Part shown: positions 26,064 through 35,026 of the stretch, piece after piece
Numbering within the stretch: the stretch's first letter is position 1
Layout of the letters: each line of letters begins with the position of its first letter
DNA from: Spirochaetia bacterium
GTDB lineage: Bacteria; Spirochaetota; Spirochaetia; B11-G9
Direction of reading: 5' to 3'
DNA: 42,321 bases
NCBI GenBank assembly: GCA_027859095.1
Contig: JAQIBN010000199.1
Coordinates: forward strand, 1 to 42,321
The notes under the pieces: generated by a model
Told to the model about the DNA's origin: nothing
The model's input: only the letters and a program-made list of their open reading frames with translations
The model's database searches: none
Made by a program: the position numbers and the translations under genes

Positions 26064-26998
26064 TGATGCGCTTGAAAGGCTTGTCCTTGGAAGAGCTCCT
26101 ATATCTTTTCCCCGAAATCGTAAAAAAAGAAAACGTAATCGTTCTACTTTTTTAAGACGTCGGGAACCTCTTCTTGTTGTGGATGACAAGTCCGGTATAA
26201 TTGAGGCAAACCGTGTTTTTCTACATTTGGTTGGAGCGGATAGTTTGGGTCATCTTCAGTCGGAAACCAGTTTCTCTGTATTATTTTTCTATGATCATCA
26301 GGTTCTGGAAATATTTACATCCGGAGAAGCTATTGAAAATCGTGCAACATCAATGATGATACTTAATGGTGAGAGAGTTCCTGTTATTCTTCATGCCTAT
26401 GTTTTAACGAATGACAGCAGCAGAACAAACTGCCCTTAAAGCACAGATAACGCCCCATTTCCTTTTTAATTCACTAAACAGCGTGGTTCAGATGATAGAA
26501 ACGGAACCTGATGAAGCTAAAAATGTAGTGCAAAATCTTGCAGATCTTTACAGGTATATACTTTCATCTACAAAGAAAAATTTTGTTACTGTTACAGAAG
26601 AAATTGAATCTATAAGAAATTATCTATCTGTTGAAAAAGCACGTTTTGGTGACCGCTTGCAGTATAATATTGATATAAATCCTATTACCCGAAATGTATG
26701 GATACCTCCAATGATTCTTCAGCCTCTTGTTGAAAATGCCGTGAATCATGGAGTACGGGATACAGGTGATATTAGCATCAGCATCAGAGTTACCCAGGAA
26801 GGGGATGAAACAATATTAAGAGTTGCAGATCATGGATCAAATCTGTTTAATCCATCAATTGTATCTACTTCCACCGGAACAGGATTAAAAAATGTTGAAG
26901 GGCGTCTTTTTGCCCTGTATCATCGTAAAATTTCATATGAATCACGTAAAGATGGTGGACTCATTGTAACTATTGCAATTCCAGAGGATAAAAAATGA
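26064..26998 (+). pseudogene. LytS-type sensor kinase, deleted between PAS and kinase domains
   Basis: The first part, in frame with the permease relic, has a basic stretch (RNRKKRKRNRSTFLRRRE) and a PAS-like domain (LLVVDDKSGIIEANRVF) and stops at 26437. The catalytic part (to 26998) is in another frame: QTALKAQITPHFLFNSLNSV is the His-kinase box of the LytS/YehU group (phospho-His in PHFLFN), followed by ILQPLVENAVNHG and a GTGLKNVEGRL ATP lid. CAGCAG lies at the join, the kind of short repeat that can mediate deletion. The ATG at 26411 has no ribosome site. The downstream regulator overlaps its stop by four bases. Confidence 0.7.
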
Positions 26999-27747
26999 AA
27001 AAAACAGTATGTATAATTGATGATGAGTTTCGTGCAAGGGAACGGGTACGTAATCTATTAAAGAATGAAGCCGGGTTTTCCATTATTGGAGAGGCAGATA
27101 ATGGCAGTGACGCGGTAGAATTGATAGATAGAGTAGAACCGGATCTGGTAATTTTGGATATAAAAATGCCGGGACTATCAGGATTCCAAATTCTTCAGAA
27201 GACAATACATAAACCTGCAGTTATTTTCGTAACTGCCTTTAATCAACATGCTGTTCAGGCCTTTGAAGTTCATGCAATTGATTATCTTCTGAAACCATTT
27301 CAGGATGAACGTTTCAGGGAAGCCCTTTCTCAAATACATATTAGTGAAACTCCCAACACTGATACATTGATTGAGCTCAGAGAGCTGATTGAAGGGTCTA
27401 TAACCAGAAAAACTTACTTTGACCGAATTACTGTTAAAGACCGATTTGAATTCCTGGTTATACCTGTTATTGATATCGATTTCTTTTCGACAGAAGATGG
27501 TCTTGTTTTTCTGCATACTAAAGGAATTAGATATGTTATTGATCAGACATTAATGCAACTGGAGGAGAATCTTGATCCTGACTTATTTTATCGCGCTCAT
27601 AGAAAATCTCTGGTAAACATTAAAAAAGTTGAAAGAATGATCCCATGGGGGAGGGGGCGTTATGTCCTTAGGTTCTCAGGTGATGATACGGTTCATCTTA
27701 GCAAGGAAAAAACCAGGAAGTTTAAGAGTTTGATAGGACTGAACTGA
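26995..27747 (+). CDS. LytTR-family response regulator
   Basis: 250 residues. Receiver domain 1-120 with acidic DDE, phosphoacceptor in VILDIKMPG, Thr in FVTAF and Lys in LLKPF. The C-terminal LytTR DNA-binding domain (about 140-248) has DRITVKDRFEFLVIPV, the DIDFFSTEDGLVFLHT strand, DPDLFYRAHRKSLVNI and HLSKEKTRKFK. It overlaps the kinase stop (ATGA) and belongs to the cognate two-component pair, which presumably controlled the importer. It appears intact, but its kinase is broken. Confidence 0.92.
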   Translation: MKKTVCIIDDEFRARERVRNLLKNEAGFSIIGEADNGSDAVELIDRVEPDLVILDIKMPGLSGFQILQKTIHKPAVIFVTAFNQHAVQAFEVHAIDYLLKPFQDERFREALSQIHISETPNTDTLIELRELIEGSITRKTYFDRITVKDRFEFLVIPVIDIDFFSTEDGLVFLHTKGIRYVIDQTLMQLEENLDPDLFYRAHRKSLVNIKKVERMIPWGRGRYVLRFSGDDTVHLSKEKTRKFKSLIGLN

Positions 27748-27762
27748 TCTCTTGCTATATGA

Positions 27763-29001
27763 TTATTGTAATTTGTCAAAAGAATTTACCCTATTTCGGC
27801 CCTGTTTTTTCGCCTCATATAATGCCAAATCTGCATTTTTAATTAGTTCTTTAGAAGATTTTAATGAATTATTTCCATCTGCAGCAGCAACACCCATGCT
27901 TATAGTAACAACTCCGGAAGGCATTGATTTAATATGCTCGATTTTCATCTCTTCAATGATTTTTCTTATCTTTACAGCTATAATAACCGCTCCACTTGTT
28001 GATGTTTCCGGTAAAATAATAATGAATTCTTCTCCTCCATATCGTGCACAATAATCACCTGGTCGATTGAGATTAGATTCTATTTTTTGTGCAACTTTTT
28101 GAAGGCAAAGATCACCAGCCACATGTCCATAACTATCATTGTATTGCTTGAAATTATCCAGATCGCACATAATTGCTGCCAGAGGTTTTTTACTCCTTAG
28201 ACTTCGATTATATTCCTGTACTATTTTTTCTGATAAACTTCTGCGATTAGGAATGCCAGTCAATGAGTCTATGGAAGCCTGTTTTTGTATTATTTTATAT
28301 GAATTATTTAATTTTTTCCCAAATATAAAAATTGTGATCAATCCGATAATACCGAGTACTCCATGGGTTACAACAAGAGGAATAAAAGGTATTTCCATAA
28401 CAAAGGGTAACGTTATGCTGATTCCTCCCCTGATATTACCTTCTTTGTACCCTTGTACTGCATGACACTGCAAGCATGATTTTTCGGTATTTAGTGGAGC
28501 CATATAGAAAAAAGAAGTACCAGAGTCCTCTTCTTTTAACAAACCAATTTCATTTTTTCCTTTTTCAAATTCATAAAGAGCTCTTTCTTCCATAGGTGTT
28601 GGTTTATTTTGAGGACGAATGGGGTTTAGACTTGTCAGATGAATCTGTACATCCCCATTCTCCATTGTTAATTCAGCTAACTGCCTTGTCATATACGAAG
28701 GATTCAGTAGTGTTAATTTCAGACCATCTACTTCAATATCCCTCATGGGGACATTAAGATAAGGATTTGGCGGTGTCTCATCTGAAACAGGAACATAGAC
28801 ACCACCATGAAGAGCATTCCATTTTCGTGTTAATACAACCTGATCAAAAAAACTTTTGGCTGATGCTAATGCAAGTCTTTGCTGCTCATTTATGGAATTT
28901 TGATAATTAAAAAATAGGGATAGTCCAACTATCAGTATCCATAATGCGGCAAGGGTAAACAAGTGCCTTCTTAGTTTTTCCATATACTTATATATTCCCA
29001 T
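27763..29001 (-). CDS. Haem-sensor (Tll0287-like) diguanylate cyclase
   Basis: 412 residues. N-terminal membrane segment (about 12-32), a periplasmic Tll0287-like (DUF3365) sensor domain with the c-type haem motif CLQCH at 176-180, a second membrane segment (about 207-227) and a C-terminal GGDEF domain. The active site reads GGEEF (322-326), catalytically competent in known enzymes, and an RPGD I-site sits five residues upstream, so product inhibition by c-di-GMP is expected. It likely couples redox state or a gas ligand to c-di-GMP. The start could also be the ATG at 28983; neither has a clear ribosome site. It converges on the LytTR gene. Confidence 0.9.
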   Translation of the reverse strand: MGIYKYMEKLRRHLFTLAALWILIVGLSLFFNYQNSINEQQRLALASAKSFFDQVVLTRKWNALHGGVYVPVSDETPPNPYLNVPMRDIEVDGLKLTLLNPSYMTRQLAELTMENGDVQIHLTSLNPIRPQNKPTPMEERALYEFEKGKNEIGLLKEEDSGTSFFYMAPLNTEKSCLQCHAVQGYKEGNIRGGISITLPFVMEIPFIPLVVTHGVLGIIGLITIFIFGKKLNNSYKIIQKQASIDSLTGIPNRRSLSEKIVQEYNRSLRSKKPLAAIMCDLDNFKQYNDSYGHVAGDLCLQKVAQKIESNLNRPGDYCARYGGEEFIIILPETSTSGAVIIAVKIRKIIEEMKIEHIKSMPSGVVTISMGVAAADGNNSLKSSKELIKNADLALYEAKKQGRNRVNSFDKLQ

Positions 29002-29038
29002 AAATAGATCGATATTATCAATAGCTTATCCTTAAATA

Positions 29039-29669
29039 TCAGATACAAAATTCCAAGGTACTTCTGGTTCCCTTCTTGTTTTCAATAGTAAAATCGCCCT
29101 TTAATTGTTCGCACAGTATTTTAACAATCATCAGGCCAAAACCTTTTGCTTCAGATATATTGAATCCTTCAGGCAGGCCGACACCATTATCCTGAATAGT
29201 TAGGGTTATCTTTCCATTATTTTCTTTTACTATTACTTCTATATGACCGGAATCTCTTCCTGAAAATCCATACTTCATAGTATTTGTAAGAAGCTCATTT
29301 ACAATAATTCCAACAGGAACCAGACGTTTAGGATCAAGTTGGAAATCATCAATCTGTTTTTCAACAGAGATATTGATACTTCCTGGGAATATGCTGACAC
29401 CTCCACGTATCTCCCCCTCTGTATAACCCTGATGCCCATGACATTTAAGACAGCCTTCCTGTGTAATCAAAAGCTTCATCTTTATTTAAATGAGCACGTG
29501 CTTCTGTTACTGCCAGATTTTTAGTATTCTGTTTTAATGAAATAAGATCTACGGATAATAATATAACCACAATTAGAGTCCATAATAGAGTGATTAAAAA
29601 GATTAATCTTAGTGATCCCAAAGATTGTTTTTTGATCTCCATTTCATCTTTCAATGTCAAATTAATCAT
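29039..29669 (-). pseudogene. Haem-sensor histidine kinase, two internal deletions
   Basis: The N-terminal frame (29669-29445) has a membrane segment and the start of a DUF3365 sensor (VTEARAHLNKDEAF), then runs to a stop. The second frame (29479-29039) begins within the haem motif region (GCLKCHGHQGYTEGEIRGG) and then jumps after GVSI straight into a HATPase domain (EKQIDDFQLDPKRLVPVGII, VNELLTNTMKYGF, IQDNGVGLPEGF). The sensor middle, the second membrane segment and the HisKA_2 box are gone. AAGCTTTT at the first join fits both natural flanks. The haem part closely parallels the adjacent diguanylate cyclase, so the two were probably paralogues. Confidence 0.8.
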
Positions 29670-29675
29670 ACTTAT

Positions 29676-29816
29676 CTAATTCTCTTTCTGATATGGAATA
29701 CCCAGTTTTGCAGGAACGTTAAAATTTTTCCTGAAAATTGTTAATACTATTGTTAGTATATAGGGTAATGCAATAAAAAGTTCATTAGGAAGGAATGTTC
29801 CTCCAGAGGACTGCAT
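29676..29816 (-). pseudogene. C-terminal remnant of a BMP-type ABC permease (RfuD/YufQ-like)
   Basis: Only about 46 residues, beginning near SSGGTFLPNELFIALPYILT and ending FNVPAKLGIPYQKEN. The pattern of a last helix with LPYxLTI, then a PAxLGxPYxKE tail, is typical of the carboxyl end of BMP-associated permeases. The rest of the gene is missing; immediately upstream is the end of the helicase gene. It is a stranded fragment, 6 bases before the haem-kinase pseudogene. Confidence 0.65.
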
Positions 29817-29823
29817 ATATATT

Positions 29824-31242
29824 CTATTTATGATAAGTTTTTTTCCGTTTATCCCTGGATTTATCGGAACTGGATTTTCCTCCACGCCCAGAATTTGATC
29901 TCTTATTGTCAGAGCTGTATTTATCAGATCCGGATTTTTTTGTATCAGATCTGTACTTGTCAGTTCGTGCTTTTCTATTGCGTTTCTCATCAGAGTTTTC
30001 TCTTGAAAATCCTGATTTTTCAGTTATAGTTTTTTCTGATCTTGACTTGTCATATTTTGAGCTTTTCTTTTTACTCTCTTCCCTCATATGCTCCAGGTTT
30101 GTATTAACATCATGTTTTGGTTCAAAGCCGGGAACAGTTGAATGTGGAATAGATCCTTTTAATATCTTTTCAATTTTTTTAAGCTGATTCATTTCTGAAT
30201 ATGAAATAAGAGATATGGCAATTCCAGATTTTCCAGCTCTGCCTGTTCTTCCTATACGGTGAATGTAGTCTTCCGGTATTTGGGGTAATTCATAGTTAAC
30301 AACATGGCTTAGACCCAGCAGATCTATTCCCCTGGCTGCAACATCTGTTGCTATTAAAGCCTGAAGATCCCCCTTCTTGAAGTTCTTCAGAGCTTTATTT
30401 CTTGCCCCCTGACTTTTATCTCCATGAATTGCAGCAGCTGGTATTCCAGATTTGCGTAAATCTGAAGCAAGACGGTCTGCAGAGTGCTTTGTTTTAACAA
30501 AAACCAGTACCTGATACCAATGACCCTCGTTTATTAGATGGGCCAATAGCTCAAATCGATTTTTTTTATCTACAAAGTGAATAATTTGTTCAACCTCTTC
30601 AGCTGCAGCATTTCTTTTAGTCACTTCAACAGATATGGGTTTTTTTAAAATATCCTTTGCAAGAGACTCTATATCATCACCATAAGTGGCAGAAAACAGG
30701 AGGTTTTGACTATTCCTTGGAATATTTTTAATGATTTCTTTAATATCAATTATGAAACCCATATCAAGCATACGGTCTGCTTCATCGAGTACAAGTATTT
30801 CAATTTCTGAAAGATTAATGCTTTTTTTCTCAAGGTGATCCATCAGCCTTCCGGGGGTAGCAATAACAATATCAGTGCCCTTTTTCAGCTTTGTAATTTG
30901 GGAGCTCATCTTCACCCCCCCATAGATTTTGGTAATTTTTAGATCCAGAAACTGTCCATAGTTAACAAAACTCTCACCTACCTGTTCAGCCAGTTCTCTT
31001 GTTGGTGTCAGAACAAGAGCTCTGGGTAGGCTAGATTTTGCCGCCCTTCTACTTAAAAGTTCAAGTATGGGAAGAGCAAATGCGGCGGTTTTCCCTGTTC
31101 CGGTTTGCGCTCCTCCAAGGATATCCTTCCCTTCTAGAATTGCTGGAATTGCCTGTGTTTGAATGGGGGTTGCCGTGTTGTAACCTTTTGCTTTAACCCC
31201 TTTTAGTAATTCCGGCTTTATTCCTAATTGTTCAAATTTCAT
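29824..31242 (-). CDS. rhlE: DEAD-box RNA helicase, RhlE-like
   Basis: 472 residues. Q-motif GYNTATPIQTQAIP, Walker A AQTGTGKT, PTRELAEQ, TPGRLMD, DEAD (VLDEADRMLD), SAT (FSATYGDD) and motif VI HRIGRTGRAG are all present. The C-terminal ~80 residues are a low-complexity, Ser/Lys/Arg-rich tail (SDKSRDKRKK end) that would bind RNA. RhlE-type helicases act in ribosome assembly and mRNA turnover, often in the cold. An AGGAG site precedes the ATG. Confidence 0.93.
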   Translation of the reverse strand: MKFEQLGIKPELLKGVKAKGYNTATPIQTQAIPAILEGKDILGGAQTGTGKTAAFALPILELLSRRAAKSSLPRALVLTPTRELAEQVGESFVNYGQFLDLKITKIYGGVKMSSQITKLKKGTDIVIATPGRLMDHLEKKSINLSEIEILVLDEADRMLDMGFIIDIKEIIKNIPRNSQNLLFSATYGDDIESLAKDILKKPISVEVTKRNAAAEEVEQIIHFVDKKNRFELLAHLINEGHWYQVLVFVKTKHSADRLASDLRKSGIPAAAIHGDKSQGARNKALKNFKKGDLQALIATDVAARGIDLLGLSHVVNYELPQIPEDYIHRIGRTGRAGKSGIAISLISYSEMNQLKKIEKILKGSIPHSTVPGFEPKHDVNTNLEHMREESKKKSSKYDKSRSEKTITEKSGFSRENSDEKRNRKARTDKYRSDTKKSGSDKYSSDNKRSNSGRGGKSSSDKSRDKRKKTYHK

Positions 31243-31378
31243 ATACTTCTCCTAAACCATCCTGCTGTGTTGCGTAGTTTGTCCGGTCCAGGTGTCATTA
31301 TTTTTTTGATAAATTATTGGGTGGTTAAATGCCGGTTATTTCAAATAGTAATTCGTAAAATATCATTAGATACAATAA

Positions 31379-31810
31379 ATGTACAGTTGTAGAATTGAAA
31401 TAATGTCTGAACCCAAAGGTTATCGTGGGATTGAGGTCCTTGCAGATGAGGGTGAATATATGCCTGGTGGAGAAGGTTCCGCACCTACACCTTTAACATA
31501 TTTTGTTTCTGGAGTTGCACTTTGTTTACTATCGCATCTCACAGAACTCGCTGCAAAGAAGAGGCTGCAAATAACCAATCCAAGGGTTAAGGTTCTTGCC
31601 CTCTTTCATGAACAGGGTTCTGCACTAAAGGGAAATAAAGAGGGTAGTTGTGATGGCTTTGATGTGTCTATTCAGATTGATTCTGATGAATCCAGGGAGA
31701 AGATATTGGACTTAATGAAAATGTCACAAAAGGCATGCTTTGCTATAGATGCTTTAACCCGGAGTAATCCTCCTGTGTTTCAAAATACCCTTAATGGTGA
31801 GGCTGTATAA
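31379..31810 (+). CDS. OsmC/Ohr-family protein
   Basis: 143 residues with the OsmC fold. The two redox Cys positions are visible, one in GVALCLLSHLTEL on the long helix and one in KACFAIDAL near the C-terminus, so a thiol peroxidase role against organic hydroperoxides is possible. The GGEGSAPTPLTYF segment is the typical dimer loop. The N-terminus is rather short and no good ribosome site is seen; ATG 31403 is an alternative start. Single gene. Confidence 0.78.
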   Translation: MYSCRIEIMSEPKGYRGIEVLADEGEYMPGGEGSAPTPLTYFVSGVALCLLSHLTELAAKKRLQITNPRVKVLALFHEQGSALKGNKEGSCDGFDVSIQIDSDESREKILDLMKMSQKACFAIDALTRSNPPVFQNTLNGEAV

Positions 31811-31895
31811 GACCAGGCCAGGAAAGAATCCTTTCACAGGCATACCATGTTACTAATGTCTGTGCAGTATGAAAATTTTTTTCTAATAACTCTAA

Positions 31896-33413
31896 CTAAA
31901 TAATAAATTCCAGTGTGCTTATTGTGCCATCATTGTTTTTGATAGTAAAATTTCCTTGTAACTGTTGACTGAGCATCTTAACAAGCGTAAGACCAAATCC
32001 AGTTGATTTAGAAATGTCAAACCCTTCAGGAAGCCCAATACCATTATCTTGAATAAATAGAATTACATTTCCCTGATCCTCTTTGAGAGTAATCTCAATA
32101 ATACCGGAATCTCTATCTGTAAATGCATATTTCATAATATTTGTTAGAAGTTCATTTACAATAAGTCCAAGAGGAAAAAGTTTTTTAGGAGTAAGCTGGA
32201 AGTCCTCAATTTGTTTTTCAACAGCTATTTCTCTTTCCCCGGAGGATAGTTTTATAATTTCATCGATTAAATTTGTAAGATAATTTTTGACAGTTGTAGT
32301 CATGTACTCATCTTCTAGAAGCAGCTTTTCATAAAGTATAGACATACTGTTAACACGGCTTATAGCATCCTGTAGTATGAAATTTGCATCTGGATTCTCA
32401 ATTGAATTAGCCTGAAGAGATAAGAGGTTTCCAATGGTCGTAAAATTATTTTTTATTCTATGATGAACTTCTTTAAGAATTATCTCTTTTTCTGATAATT
32501 GCTGTTCAATCGCTTGCTCAGCCTGCTTTCGGACCGATACTTCCTTTTTCAAGGCTTTTGTTCTCCGTTTAACTTCGAATCGTAAAACCAAAATTGCAAT
32601 TAAAGATATAAGGATAAGGATGGTTGGAATTACATATATTAATACTTTTAGTAATTCCTTGAATGTAATTGGAGCCTGTTTTTCTATTGGTACGAGCCAT
32701 TTTTTATGAATTTCATCGTATCTGCCGTTTGCTATTACAATTGCCAGGCCTTCATTTAATTTGGCTAGAAGATTAGTATTTCCATTATGGACTGCAAAAC
32801 TGAAATCCTGGGAAAAACCGGGAAGATCTAATTCTAGCGGAATTATATTATCAATTCCCAATATATTTAATAAATGCAGTCCCATTAACTCCTGGGCAAT
32901 GACAGTATCGTATCCACCTGATTCCAGCAGTCTGAATGCTGTTTCATAATTATCAGTGCTTATTACATTGGATGAAATATTCTCTCTTAAAACATATTCC
33001 TCAGCATTATCCCCCTTCATTACAAGAATGTCTTTGACTTTCAAGTCTTCCAGAGTATTTATTTCACTTGTTCCTTTTCTAACAAAAACAGCGCCATGTA
33101 AAACGTAATATGGAAAGGTAAAATCATAGATCTCCTCTCTTTCCCTGGATCTCCCTACCATAGGGAGAGCATCAATCCCGCCATTAGCCAGCTCTTCTTT
33201 AATAATATTCCAGGTATCTACCTTGAATATTACCTTCAAACCCATAACTGCCGCAGTCTCTTTAAATAAATCTACCGAGAAACCGTCAGCTTCACCGTTT
33301 TCGTTTACAATACAGAAGGGTGGATAATTGGGTTCTGATGCAACATAGATTGTATCCTGGGCATATAAAAGACCACTTGCAAAAAGAAATAGTAGGATCC
33401 TGATCAAATTCAT
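31896..33413 (-). CDS. Sensor histidine kinase with periplasmic amino-acid-binding-like domain
   Basis: 505 residues. A signal peptide (cut near LYA-Q) precedes a type 3 solute-binding domain (about 20-245: YVASEPNYPPFCIVNENGEADGFSVDLF, DFTFPY, LVMKGDNAEEYV). One membrane segment (about 258-280) leads to a helix and HisKA_2 (KEVHHRIKNNFTTIGNLLSLQAN), then HATPase_c with LIVNELLTNIMKYAF and IQDNGIGLPEGFD. It should sense a small periplasmic ligand directly. It is intact and its kinase half is very like those at 29039-29669 and at the right edge, showing recent paralogy. Confidence 0.92.
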   Translation of the reverse strand: MNLIRILLFLFASGLLYAQDTIYVASEPNYPPFCIVNENGEADGFSVDLFKETAAVMGLKVIFKVDTWNIIKEELANGGIDALPMVGRSREREEIYDFTFPYYVLHGAVFVRKGTSEINTLEDLKVKDILVMKGDNAEEYVLRENISSNVISTDNYETAFRLLESGGYDTVIAQELMGLHLLNILGIDNIIPLELDLPGFSQDFSFAVHNGNTNLLAKLNEGLAIVIANGRYDEIHKKWLVPIEKQAPITFKELLKVLIYVIPTILILISLIAILVLRFEVKRRTKALKKEVSVRKQAEQAIEQQLSEKEIILKEVHHRIKNNFTTIGNLLSLQANSIENPDANFILQDAISRVNSMSILYEKLLLEDEYMTTTVKNYLTNLIDEIIKLSSGEREIAVEKQIEDFQLTPKKLFPLGLIVNELLTNIMKYAFTDRDSGIIEITLKEDQGNVILFIQDNGIGLPEGFDISKSTGFGLTLVKMLSQQLQGNFTIKNNDGTISTLEFII

Positions 33414-33601
33414 TTAAATATTTTTTTCCTTTTGCTATGTTTTATTTGTAAAGTTTAGATGATTCTGCTTAAATAAGCAAATTAAAATGAGCAAGAAAGT
33501 CATATTTATTAGAAGTTCTTTTACTGAGGCTATCTATCATTCTGTCAGAAGATTTGGATAGTGCTCCGGCTAAAGATAACAGTTACGACTATTACAATTT
33601 A

Positions 33602-33633
33602 TACATGTAACACTTTATAAAAAATGCTATACT
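33602..33633 (+). promoter_or_regulatory. Promoter of the flavoprotein gene with TACATGTA palindrome
   Basis: TATACT at 33628-33633 is a good -10 that ends only six bases before the ATG, so the mRNA may start at or next to the start codon. No -35 consensus is present; instead the palindrome TACATGTA (33602-33609) occupies that place and could bind an activator. A second small palindrome, TGCTTAAATAAGCA, lies at 33466-33479. Confidence 0.45.
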
Positions 33634-33639
33634 AAAAAT

Positions 33640-35025
33640 ATGAATAATAATTGCTATGATATAATCGTAATAGGGGCGGGATTTGCTGGTCTTTCATGCG
33701 CTATTGAAGCTAAAAAGAGCGGCGCTTCTGTTGTGGTCCTTGAAAAAATGAAAGCTGCTGGTGGTAATTCCATTATCAGTGACGGCGGTATGGCCATTGC
33801 AGGGAGCCCCTTGCAGTTAAAGCATAATATAGAGGATTCACCCGAGCAGTTTTATCAGGATATGATAAAAGCGGGACTAGGGCTGAACCACCCCGAACTT
33901 GTTCGGACACTTACAGATAAAGCCGTAGAAGCATACCTGTGGCTTACAGAAGAACTCGGCGTTAAGTTTATGGACAGAGTAGATCTTTTCGGTGGGCACT
34001 CTGTAGCACGCAGTCATGGGGCAGTTAATGTAAGTGGCGCATCTATAATAAATCCGATGCTGAATAAACTTAAAGATCTCAATATACCGATTAAATACGG
34101 TCATGTATTGAGTGAGCTTATTATTGAGAACGGTCAAGTACAGGGTGTTCTCATCTCATCCGGGTACAATTACAAAACAAATACCGGAACCCAGACATTC
34201 AAAATGATAGCCAGGAAGGGCGTCGTTCTTGCTGGTGGCGGTTTTGGTTCTGATGTATCTTTCAGGAAGGTTCAGGATCCGCGGCTGGACGAGCAAATAG
34301 AGACAACAAACAAACCTTTTGCTACAGCCCAATTATTGATAGAAGCCTTGAATAAAGGGGCGGCTCCTGTTCAATTATCTCATATACAGCTTGGTCCCTG
34401 GGCTTCTCCGGATGAAAGAGGTATCGGCGATGGTCCTCTTTTTGCAGATTATACAGGTTTTATATACGGCATGATTGTAAATCCCGCTACGGGTAAGCGT
34501 TTTATTAATGAGCAGGCAGACCGGAAAAGGCTCTCCGATGCCATTCTTGCAGTGGGAAAGCCCTGTCTCTGTATCAGTGATGATGCTGCAGTAAAACATA
34601 CTGGCTGGGACATTGGCAAAGCATTGAATAAAGGAGTTGTGAAGACATTCAGCAGTCTTGATTCTCTGGCTGAATACTATTCAATCCCTTTGGAAAGCCT
34701 ATCTGAAACTGTCATTGATTTTAATAATAATATGAATACGGAGGGAGACGACAGATTCGGGAGACAAATGCCGAAGGATGCCAAACACCTTCGTTATCCG
34801 CCCTTCTATGCTATGAAGGTCTGGCCTAAGGTTCACTATACAATGGGAGGATTACAAATCGATACATCTGCCCGTGTAATTGATCTCCACCACAAACCTA
34901 TACCAGGACTTTATGCTGCCGGAGAAATTACCGGGGGCATTCATGGAGCCAGCCGCCTCGGTAGCTGTGCCATTACCAGTTGTGTTGTATTTGGTAGAAT
35001 AGCGGGCCAGCAGTCTTCAATATAA
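33640..35025 (+). CDS. FAD-dependent fumarate-reductase-like flavoprotein
   Basis: 461 residues, PF00890-type. The dinucleotide fold is N-terminal (IIVIGAGFAGLSCAIEAKKSGA, GGNSIISDGGM). The active-site elements of the fumarate/urocanate/methacrylate reductase group are present: FINEQADRKR, VHYTMGGL, and GLYAAGEITGGIHGASRLGSCAI. There is no signal peptide, haem-binding domain or FMN-attachment domain, so it is a soluble cytoplasmic version; the electron donor and substrate are unknown. No ribosome site precedes the ATG. Codon choice and base composition look more GC-rich than the flanking kinases, suggesting acquisition from elsewhere. Its stop lies two bases from the end of a truncated receiver-PAS gene. 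Confidence 0.88.
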   Translation: MNNNCYDIIVIGAGFAGLSCAIEAKKSGASVVVLEKMKAAGGNSIISDGGMAIAGSPLQLKHNIEDSPEQFYQDMIKAGLGLNHPELVRTLTDKAVEAYLWLTEELGVKFMDRVDLFGGHSVARSHGAVNVSGASIINPMLNKLKDLNIPIKYGHVLSELIIENGQVQGVLISSGYNYKTNTGTQTFKMIARKGVVLAGGGFGSDVSFRKVQDPRLDEQIETTNKPFATAQLLIEALNKGAAPVQLSHIQLGPWASPDERGIGDGPLFADYTGFIYGMIVNPATGKRFINEQADRKRLSDAILAVGKPCLCISDDAAVKHTGWDIGKALNKGVVKTFSSLDSLAEYYSIPLESLSETVIDFNNNMNTEGDDRFGRQMPKDAKHLRYPPFYAMKVWPKVHYTMGGLQIDTSARVIDLHHKPIPGLYAAGEITGGIHGASRLGSCAITSCVVFGRIAGQQSSI

Positions 35026-35026
35026 T

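Noticed and set aside
29676-29990. 104-residue minus-strand frame taken as one protein
   Set aside because: Its first half is the helicase tail read in another frame. Only the last 46 residues look real and are listed as a permease remnant.
31356-31381. TACAAT just before the OsmC-family ATG as a -10
   Set aside because: It would put the transcript start inside the coding sequence, and the true start codon is uncertain.
33488-33562. 24-codon frame MSKKVIFIRSSFTEAIYHSV...
   Set aside because: Too short, no ribosome site and no family resemblance. Possibly a gene scrap, but not supportable.
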